Assembly (NCBI RefSeq): GCF_964204645.1
Contig: NC_134029.1
Span: forward strand, 23,268,450 to 23,332,449
From: Tubulanus polymorphus
Lineage: Eukaryota > Nemertea > Palaeonemertea > Tubulaniformes > Tubulanidae
Direction: 5' to 3'
DNA: 64,000 nt
Part shown: piece by piece, positions 52,177 through 61,000 of the stretch
Layout of the letters: every line of letters begins with the position of its first letter
Numbering within the stretch: position 1 is the stretch's first letter
Notes under the pieces: generated by a model
Seen by the model: the letters and a program-made list of their open reading frames with translations, nothing else
The model's database searches: none
What the model was told of the DNA's origin: nothing
Translations under genes and position numbers: made by a program

Positions 52177-54486
52177 TTACAAATGGCTTAAAATCTTGTT
52201 TCGATCGAGTTGATAAAGTTCATGTGGGATTTCTAAGTCCCATTGTCCTGTAGAAACTAACAGCATTGCAATCCGTCCTATCTCGTTGCTCGACTTGGCG
52301 CAACATCCATTGTCTCCCAGCGCGATACCGAAACCTGGCTGAATTAGATCGATGATTGGTCGACCGTCATCTGTATGTGTCGTCAGGCAAACACCGGTGG
52401 ATGTGGAAACAGGTTTGATATCTAAAACATAACGTTTTATAGAAAAAAATGTAACTAAATTCATCAAAGAACATGACACAACATCTCCTCATACATAAAA
52501 TCAATCAACCAACCTTTAAAAAATTCTCTCAAGGTTTTTTCCAGAAAAGATATTGCATACTGATTTCCATTGCTAGAATACCAGTTTTTCAGTTCCTCTG
52601 GCGTCCGAAGTAGTCGTTCCATGTCATCCTTCCCACGTTCTGCATGTCCAACCTTGATGTAGTATTTGCCTGAAATAAACACAGAAATGAGATTTAAAAA
52701 AAACATCAAAACTTACACATTGAAATGTCTTACGCCATCCTTTGGATTGTCCTTACCATTTTGGTATCGAATTGGAGGCATTAGATAAAAATGTTCTTTA
52801 GTATTTGACAGCCAAGTTTTGCTTCCTGGTTTGTCATACTTACAACCCACGCATGGCATTCCCCTAGAAAAGAAGGAAGATTGTGAATATCACCTGATTC
52901 ACACTATCTCGCAGTACTCGTACAGTGGAACCTGGTTATAATGAACTCGGACACAACGATTCATCAGATATTAGAAATATATGGAATTTTGTCCCAAGTA
53001 AGAAAATATGATTAATTTCATACTGGATATAACGAACTATCGGTTATAACGAACATATTTTCTGGTCCCGTGAATTTCGCTGTAACGAGGTTCCACTGTA
53101 TATAGAATCTCATTCACCTCAGTTGTGCAGCTTGTTTTTCGGTAACCTCCCAAAACAGGACAGTTTGCGTCAATGGCCGCAGTTCTGGTTGAATCTCACG
53201 AGGAAGAATATCGCGACAATAACTGAACGCACCCGTACAAACTAACACTTTTAACGAGCGGATGATAAGCCCGCTGTCAGTTTCAATTTCAAATTCTGTC
53301 TTCGAATTTCGTGATATGTTTCGGACTTTCTTCGCGACGTCTTTGATAATTTTACAACCGTATCTCTCGGCGACAGTCAACTGTGCTTCACGGAGCTTAC
53401 GAGGATTTATTCTTCCTCCGCGTTCATCAAACAGAAACGTTTGATCGGAATGTAATTTAAAGTTCGGAAACTCCTCGACAGCTTCATCAAAAGTAAGGTT
53501 TCTACCACATTTCATTTTCTCAGCAGTTCTCCGATACGCTTGTCCCATAGAGTCGTCTTTCGCATTACAAATTATCAAATATCCGATGTTATCGAAAAAT
53601 GAAATACCTGAAAAACAAAAACCATGAAAAATGAAGATTTGATTATAACATAGTTTGATCGAATGAAAACCCTTTCAAAAAAGATGGCTTTCAAATTTTT
53701 CTTGTCAGTGTCAACACTATAAAGCATGCCGTGATGACACTTGTATTTTGTACAATGGAACCTCGTTATAACGATCTCAGATATAACAATTCATCAAGTT
53801 GTTACAAATCTACAGTTTCATCCCAAATAGGACAATTCTATTAATCGCATGTACTGGATATAACAAACGTTGAAACTTACAAGATTCCAATAATGTACTA
53901 CCGCAAATTGTTTTTAGATATTTTCTGATAATATTTTTGTTCTTTCTAAGCTCCACCATATTGGCTATGTGGGGGCTACTAATCTACGACCGTTGTAGGT
54001 TGATGCACTCAATGCATGCACCTAAATCAAATTTATGAAAACCTCTTTTTTCAATCCGGCGTACAGGCCTGCTGTTGCTGTAGTTTGAGAAATGGATTAA
54101 GACTCGCCAGATTCATTTTCGATCGCGCGATATCTGGCAGCAGATTTAGCGCTCAAGACCGCATATTTTTCAGTTCGATCGATGATTGCCGAAATACGGC
54201 CTTCGTCGTACCACGCTCCGAATATATCAGCATCTCCTTCAGCCTAAAACATCAAAGTTTGTTCACATTAAAAACTTGGCATAACGCTGAAATATCAAAT
54301 TCAACTTCCCAACAAGCGTTTAGAACTGAAACGAGAGACAACATGAAGAGAAGAAAGCTTCTCAATTAAAGCTACCTTATTTTCTCCGGGGCCAATAATA
54401 ACCACGTTGCCTTGAAGAGTCTTCGATGCATGATATGCGGCGCCAGAACCTATCATTCCATCACCGATAATACACAGTTCGAACAT
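52177..54486 (-). CDS. FAD-dependent amine/amino-acid oxidase of the DAO family (sarcosine or pipecolate oxidase-like), six exons
   Basis: Minus-strand exons in order: 54376-54486, 54108-54243, 53118-53607, 52757-52863, 52514-52669, 52177-52421. All phases agree and give 414 aa, the usual family length. The start MFELCIIGDGMIGSGAAYHA is an FAD/ADP-binding Rossmann motif at the very N terminus. Exon 2 has FGAWYDEGRIS. Exon 4 ends in PPIRYQNG and exon 5 continues KYYIKVGHAE, a typical active-site strand. The last exon has GVCLTTHTDDGRPIIDLI and GDNGCCAKSSNEIGRIA; its first Cys sits where monomeric sarcosine oxidase attaches flavin covalently. The expected reaction is oxidation of a secondary or N-methyl amino acid, releasing hydrogen peroxide. 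Substrate is not determinable, and no obvious SKL-type peroxisomal signal is present (C terminus SHL). Intron 2 needs a GC donor (TG|GCGAGT). Introns 2 and 3 carry related MITEs. Confidence 0.9.
52923..53098. mobile_element. 176-bp pogo/Tc1-mariner-type MITE in oxidase intron 3
   Basis: The left end reads CAGTGGAACCTGGTTATAAT and the right end TGTAACGAGGTTCCACTG. They form imperfect terminal inverted repeats flanked by TA on both sides (52921-52922, 53099-53100), the target duplication of Tc1/mariner/pogo elements. An inner GTTATAACGAAC block repeats the end sequence. It fills most of a 254-bp intron. Confidence 0.8.
53753..53880. mobile_element. Truncated second copy of the same MITE in oxidase intron 2
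   Basis: TACAATGGAACCTCGTTATAACG opens the copy in short matching blocks, followed by AACAATTCATCAAG, TCATCCCAAATAG, ATTAATCGCATGTACTGGATATAAC, which align in order with 52923-53040. The right end is missing. Confidence 0.65.
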
Positions 54487-54901
54487 ATCCTCCGTTTCCT
54501 AATAAATAAAACTCACATCCGTCAACAGGAATGGAGCACTTGCCCAACTCGTATGAAATCATGTGTGTGTAATCTGTCAGATGTTTTTTTTAGATAATCT
54601 TGATAAATCCTGTTTCTATACACAAGTTCGATTGAGTGAGTGATGGAATCGGATTTGACCTGATAGGCTCCTATTTTGTAGCTTATTTTCGAGTGGTTCG
54701 AGTAGGCCTACTTACTGACAGAAATATATTTTCATATAAAGAATTGTATATAATGTATGACAAAATATCATTATAAGAGATTTGTGAAGGCTGAAGTGAA
54801 TTTGGGTGGGGGCAAGATGATTTAGAATCCCCGGCCGAGTGTGTCAATCCCACAAACAGGGCAGCGGCTCGTAGGTAGTTGAAGCAAAGGGCCGGGTCGG
54901 G

Positions 54902-55355
54902 GGGTCATCCCTATTACCGAGATGACGTATTTTACCGAAATGAACCGAGACGAACCGAGATGAAATGAAATATAGCATATTTATTTATTCCTTATCGATT
55001 TTAACACTTGAAATCATGTTATATCAGTAATAAATACCTACTAGAGTCATATTTTACATATTTTTTTTATTTAAAAAAATTTTGACTTCAAATACGTAAA
55101 CTCGGTTAGCAATAAAATTTCATTGAATTTGATTGATCGACGATCTTATCTCGGTAAAGTTAAGTTATTTTTCTACAAAAATATCCGACAAAATATGTAA
55201 AATATGACTCCAGCAGGAATTTATTACTGATATAATATGATTTCAATGGTAAAAATCGATAAGGAATAAATGAATATGTCATATTTAATTTCATCTCGGT
55301 TGATCTCGGTTCATCTCGGTAAAATACGTCATCTCCTCGGTAATAAGGATGACCG
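54902..55355. mobile_element. 454-bp element with ~165-bp terminal inverted arms
   Basis: The left arm (54902-55066) begins with GGTCATCCCTATTACCGAG and the right arm (55190-55355) ends with CTCGGTAATAAGGATGACC. They are inverted copies along their whole length with modest divergence; shared inner blocks include GACGTATTTTACCGA, TTATTCCTTATCGATTTT and GAGTCATATTTTACATA. The ~120-bp spacer is AT-rich and non-coding. ACCGAGATGA-type words repeat near both tips. No target duplication could be fixed. Confidence 0.8.
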
Positions 55356-56019
55356 GGGTCGGGGACGGGGTGAGGGTAGCAGATCATCCAGTATCCTAGG
55401 TACTGGGCCTATATACCGCTGCACCGGTATAAAAAGAATAGCCTCTATCTATCTTAATGTAAGACCTACTAACCATTTTAAAATTTGCAGATCTACTTCA
55501 AAGAAGTGATTCGATCAGGAGAACTTCCTGAATCTGATATGGATATTTTACTTTGCTCGACAACCTTGAGAATTTAATCTCTTTTTATCTTAACCGTCAA
55601 GTGCTGCCTCTGAACACATCGTTGGCGGTGAATATGTGAACTATATTACTCGCATGCCGCAGTAGGAATATTACACAATTTTTTAACTTGGCACAATTAA
55701 AGTTTGAAAATCGAGTCACAACTACCAAGGTATAAAAACCCTGGCCATCTCTTAAGACACACACACTAGGGTTACAATGTTACTTGCAGTTGGAACGTAC
55801 AATTCTGCTTTACTAAACTAAACTTAAAATGGAATTACAGAATTCCTCAGATATTTGAGGTCCTTAGAAATAATTTCAACAGGAAGGAAATATATCAAGA
55901 AGTTTGTTGAAGTCAGATTATTCTGAAACAGGCATCTTTGCACGAATTACCGCAACTGGAAATCTGACTAGGGATCTAATATATCATTGAGAGTATGGAA
56001 AATTGCCTAAAACATGATA

Positions 56020-56168
56020 CAGTAAAACCCTGTCTTACTCTGACATGACCAACTCCAAAAACGAAATCATTGTTCCGACTTCCTAATGCATTTTCCTGTA
56101 ATCCTTAACTCGGAGTTTGTTTACAACGGAAAAATCTTATCGGTCCCAGTTTGTCTGAGTTTACTCTG
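56020..56168. mobile_element. Possible pogo/Tigger-like MITE
   Basis: CAGTAAAACCCTGTCTTA at the left and TTTGTCTGAGTTTACTCTG at the right are imperfect inverted ends, both flanked by TA. The terminal word CAGTAAAACC resembles pogo/Tigger ends. Divergence between the arms keeps confidence low. Confidence 0.45.
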
Positions 56169-56237
56169 TATGACTTGGGCAGAATCTAGTTTAAAAACCT
56201 ATAAGTTAAAATAACTTAAGTTGATTATGTAAATTGA

Positions 56238-56243
56238 TTTTAT
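56238..56243 (-). promoter_or_regulatory. Candidate polyadenylation signal of MRPL2
   Basis: TTTATT on the plus strand reads AATAAA on the minus strand about 90 nt after the MRPL2 stop codon. Confidence 0.55.
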
Positions 56244-56331
56244 TCTGATCAGGTCAGGACTCCGCACACAACAAGAAACATGTCATCGGTTCATAGAAAC
56301 TCTAGGATACACTATAAACAGTTATTACGTC

Positions 56332-57261
56332 TCATCTCCTGCTGTTATAGTAATTAGTCTCGCAACTCAACATCCCGTACATCGTCAATTTCATTTTCTC
56401 TTTCTTCTTCGTCGGTTTCGTCACGTATTCTTTAACAGGTGGCGCCGGTCGAATCTTACGTCCGTATCGGCCGTCTTTACGCTGCCACCAGCCGCTTCTC
56501 GGCCGGAAACCTTTCCACCGACTGACGCCGGCTTTACCCCAGGGAATCTTATTGTATCCGACGTTCGACACGCGTCCGACCGTCGCCATACACGTCTCGT
56601 CAATGTTCATTTCGAATTTCGACGGCATTCGCACGATGCAACGTCCGTCGGTTTTACGCACGAGTTGAGCGGTAACTCCTGCAGAGCGCGCCACTCGACC
56701 TCCGTCGCCAGGGTATCTCTCGATGCAGTTTACGACGGTACCGATAGGTAGCGCTCCGACGCGATGCGCGTCGCCTTCTTGCGCTTTCACCGGCATCCTC
56801 GGTATCGCGGTAGTCGTAGTGATAATATCTCCGGGTGCCATATTCTCCGTCGCGACGATGTAACGTTTCTCTTCACCGCTGGCGACGATCGCAATTTTCG
56901 CGTTTCTCATCGGATCGTCCATAATCTCGATGACTTTCTCTCGAAGCGGCGCGTCGTCGTCTTTCACTAGACGTTCGCGGTTAAAATCGATCATGCGGTA
57001 ATAACGTTTGTCTTCTCCGCCGCGACGCACGACCACGCGACCTTTCTCCGAGCGTCCGCCCGTACGCAGGGTTTTTAACGGACGCGTCGTGTAACCTTCG
57101 ACCTCTTCGGCCAGTTTAAACATTTTATACCCGAGATCTTGCGGATATACGTACGGCGTATTACCGGAGAGCGCGCGAGGTATTACCGTAATACTCGCTC
57201 CCTTGGAAACGACGTTTAGAGTCAATCGCGACATATTCTGAGTGAGAGCGTTTAGAAACAT
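56332..57261 (-). CDS. MRPL2: Mitochondrial large-subunit ribosomal protein uL2m
   Basis: A single open exon encodes 309 aa, close to human MRPL2. It binds 23S-like mitochondrial rRNA near the peptidyl-transferase centre. Visible uL2 features are PLKTLRTGGRSEKGRVVVR and YYRMIDFNRE in the N-terminal OB-like part. After them come GTVVNCIERYPGDGGRVARSAG, written here as conserved blocks, and VGRVSNVGYNKIPWGKAGVS, then RWKGFRPRSGWWQRKDGRYG and RKIRPAPPVKEY. The bacterial His-containing loop is replaced by this basic RPxSG-W-RK form, as usual in animal uL2m. The first ~30 residues fit a mitochondrial presequence; a second Met at codon 10 is an alternative start. No intron interrupts the coding region, and codon use is rich in CG-containing triplets compared with neighbouring genes. 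It diverges from the IQCH-like gene. Confidence 0.95.
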   Translation of the reverse strand: MFLNALTQNMSRLTLNVVSKGASITVIPRALSGNTPYVYPQDLGYKMFKLAEEVEGYTTRPLKTLRTGGRSEKGRVVVRRGGEDKRYYRMIDFNRERLVKDDDAPLREKVIEIMDDPMRNAKIAIVASGEEKRYIVATENMAPGDIITTTTAIPRMPVKAQEGDAHRVGALPIGTVVNCIERYPGDGGRVARSAGVTAQLVRKTDGRCIVRMPSKFEMNIDETCMATVGRVSNVGYNKIPWGKAGVSRWKGFRPRSGWWQRKDGRYGRKIRPAPPVKEYVTKPTKKKEKMKLTMYGMLSCETNYYNSRR

Positions 57262-58061
57262 GATTCATCCGATGTTGACCCCGATCGACCTAATCCTAGA
57301 AGACAAGTGAAAATAATGAAAATAATGTAGTGGTGAAATTAGCGAGCGCGAGCCAAGTAATTTTGGTAATAAAGAGTATTTTTGATTGAGTAGGCCTATA
57401 AAATTAAATTTAAAAATACTAATTCAATCAACTAACAAAACTTACAAATGGAATGGATTGCTACCGGATCCCCTCTTCGTTTTCTAACAAAGATGGACAA
57501 TTTTTTGTCGAAAATTGCAGATAAAAATCTTATAGTGCAAATGCAACATCAAAAGTGGAGCATCACGAAACGGAAGTACCGAAACCGTATACATTATATT
57601 TGTTACATCGTATGCGAAGTAATTTTGTTTTTCAGATTCAGACAGTAACTTCCGCATATTAAGGTTCGATTCCCGATTTTAACGATTCTGCGTAATTCGA
57701 CACAGGGCTTGTCACACGACGTAATACTAATACGGTTTCGTTACTTCCATTTCGTGGATTTTCTGAATTATCGTGGATTATCCAAATTACAATGCGTGCC
57801 AATCTAAAATGCGGTCAAAATGTACTTTAAATAATTCAATCCAAAAGGGTGTCAATAAAGTCAAGTTGCAATTCAAAATCCAGCGTCCGTAGAATAGTGT
57901 TTCCCGAGGGTTACGTTGAAAACGTCATCGGTTTTTGTTGTTTACATCGGGTTGCTAGAGAGAGTGATAATGAGGAAGTGTCAAAATTGTTAAAAATTAG
58001 GTATCGGGACCCGGCAGGCGAACTCGTAGAGCAGACTGACAGACAGACAGAGAGAGAGAGG
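57262..58061. other. Divergent promoter interval between MRPL2 and the IQCH-like gene
   Basis: About 800 bp separates the two start codons, so a shared or back-to-back promoter is likely. The part near 57849-58061 stays open in the frame of the IQCH-like start but has no ATG there and ends in a GACAGACAGAGAGAGA run, so I treat it as 5' UTR. No TATA box or well-matched known site is evident. Confidence 0.5.
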
Positions 58062-61000
58062 ATGTTGACTAACATGCCCCCGAGCATGTCTGACTATAAC
58101 AATCAATCTCAACATGTCGGAGAACTTTTAATAAGGGTAAAATTTCTTTACTTTCATTTCACAATCAATTCAATAAATTATTTTCAATAATGAAAAAATG
58201 TCACGACACACCATCCATTGATTGACATTTCAATTCAATAAGCCTAAGATTTAAGTTAAATTTACATCAATTTTAACTACTTACAAATACAATTGTGGGG
58301 GCCAGTTGCTCATATAAGTTGGTTTGTTCAATTGAACCAACTGCGTAAGATTTAGACTTAGAGGAGTGGACTGTCAAACCTTTTTGGCGTACTGTCATAT
58401 GAATGCAAAGGTGTAACAGTATGACTGATCTGATCTGCCGAGGGCCTCTCCCGCACCGCCTTGCTATAACAGACTTTATAACAATATGATGGACTCAAGC
58501 TATCAGTTGGGCCCTGGTCCTAAAGTACCCTTGAACTGCCCCAGACGCCGAATGTTTATGTCCTGATGGTTTGATCGAGTAGCTGGATAGCTTACAGCTA
58601 TATGCACTGTCAAAGGAAGATAGCTTGCAGCTACATGCACTGTCAAAGGAAGATAGCTTACAGCTACATGCACTGTCAAAGGAAGATAGCTTACAGCTAC
58701 ATGCACTGTCAAAGGAAGATAGCTTGCAGCTACATGCACTGTCAAAGGAAGATAGCTTACAGCTACATGCACTGTCAAAGGAAGATAGCTTGCAGCTACA
58801 TGCACTGTCAAAGGAAGATAGCTTGCAGCTACATGCACTGTCAAAGGAAGATAGCTTGCAGCTACATGCACTGTCAAAGGAAGATAGCTTACAGCTACAT
58901 GCACTGTCAAAGGAAGATAGCTTGCAGCTACATGCACTGTCAAAGGAAGATAGCTTGCAGCTACATGCACTGTCAAAGGAAGATAGCTTGCAGCTACATG
59001 CACTGTCAAAGGAAGATAGCTTACAGCTATATGCACTGTCAAAGGAAGATAGCTTGCAGCTACATGCACTGTCAAAGGAAGATAGCTTGCAGCTACATGC
59101 ACTGTCAAAGGGAGATAGCTTACAGCTACATGCACTGTCAAAGAAAGATAGCTTGCAGCTACATGCACTGTCAAAGGAAGATAGCTTGCAGCTACATGCA
59201 CTGTCAAAGGAAGATATGTCAAATTATGACAGTATGATGTATAACACTTGATGATTGAACTCTCTTGTTTTGTTTAGGTTCAAGAAGATCTGCACCATCT
59301 CCGTGAGAAAGTGAACGCTCAGAAAGATGGACGTGGGGAACTTAACATTGATGCATTGGACGACGCTATTGAAAAAACTGAAAATGAAATCAAGGTTAGT
59401 CAAGTAGATCATCAACTTAACCCTTTCAGAGCGTCTACACTGCAGTGCGGTGTATAAATCAGTGATGGATTTTGCTAGTACACCGCACTATGGTGTATTG
59501 ATGAAATTAGTAATCATCTCTCTTAAAAGATGGCAGTACATGTCAAACATGGTGAAATATCAGTTACTAACGATACACCGCGCTGCGGTGTAGACGCACT
59601 ATAGTGGTATTCCTATTGTTCAACATGCTAGGGTGGAATGATTCAAAATTTTCAAATTAATCCCGAAAGGGTTAACTGAAAATGAAAGTATTTTTAAAGC
59701 CAAAGCGACCGAACAAATTTTCTTTCTGAATTGCAGGCAAAAACTGAACAGCTCGTCAATCAGATGAACAATCAAGTGTTGACGTTACCATCATTGGAAT
59801 CACAGGCTCAAATACGTCATGAAACTACGTGGGATCTGAGAAATCAATCACAACCGTCTCAGGATTATGTAATTCGTACGACGGGCGCAATCGATGCCAG
59901 GTACGATTAAACGCCTCCTCGTTTTAATTGTGTGCGGCAAAATGTTCCCAAAATCCCCGGGTTAAAATCCTCTGCAGATATCATACGTAAAAATTCCCCT
60001 GGTTACGGTATATCCCTTTAGAAGGAAATCTACACAGGGTAACAGTTTCTTCTATCAAAGATTTAATGCCTTGGAGGATTTTTACTTAAAACTGATTAGA
60101 AATATTGTTTTTCTTTGTTTATTTGCGTAGAACACTTCCGAAGAAGACAAGTATTTTACCGAAAGAGAAATTACAAACCAAAGGCCCGACACCGGGACAG
60201 CAGGTATGTTCAGGTTCATCAATACTGGTTCAAATTTTAAGACTGAGTTGTTACGCTTAGAACCAAATAAGCCTAGATCTGCCTTAACATCAAAATCACG
60301 AGAGCAAATTTCAGTTTGGAGCTTGTGTCCCGGCAAATTTCAGTTTGGAGCTTGTGTCCCGGCAAATTTCAGTTTGGAGCTTTGTGTCCCGGCAAATTTC
60401 AGTTTGGAGCTTTGTGTCCCGGCAAATTTCAGTTTGGAGCTTTGTGTCCCATAACGTTCTTTAAATGTTTCATGTTTTATGTGTTTTAAAGGCTAGAATG
60501 TTGTACGGTATGAGAGTTGTACAGAATCCTTATAACGCGCAAAATCGTCAAATCATGAACGAACAATACGGAGTTTCGTTACCAATGATTGCTGAAAGAA
60601 CTCACCAAAAGGTATGTAATATACGTCTGATGTATATCCCACAATCAAGAGATCGAAAAGTCTTTTAAAAATATCGAAACGTTAAAATTTATCTACAATC
60701 CGAATTTTCGGTTTTTCACTAAACTCCATTATCAACGAGTGAAAAACCGAAAATTTGGATTTTTAATAGATTTTAACGTTTCGATATTTTTAAAAGACTT
60801 TTCGATCTCGTAACTGTGGGATAAATAGCATACTCGTCTTTCGCGATTCATCGCATAGTTTTACAACAGTCTATTCAATATCGTATTATCTGTGACTGGT
60901 TGTGTATAAAGCTAAAGTCAATAGAAACAAGTTCTATTGTTGCGTTATGATTTACGATGACGACGTATTGCGTTATTGCTCTTTGTAGCCGACAATGAAA

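Larger units (their letters stand above)
55356..56331. other. Intergenic stretch between the oxidase and MRPL2
   Basis: No exon is supportable. It contains a probable MITE at 56020-56168 and a minus-strand polyadenylation signal at 56238-56243 for MRPL2. The oxidase 5' flank, with its promoter, should lie between 54487 and the long-arm element or beyond. Confidence 0.5.

Noticed and set aside
57655..57675. GGTTCGATTCC, a perfect-looking tRNA box B
   Set aside because: No A box, acceptor pairing or anticodon arm can be drawn upstream.
58503..59251. Three long repetitive open frames (plus and minus) that could be read as a repeat protein
   Set aside because: All arise from a 33-bp minisatellite whose length is a multiple of three, inside an intron bordered by phase-matched exons.
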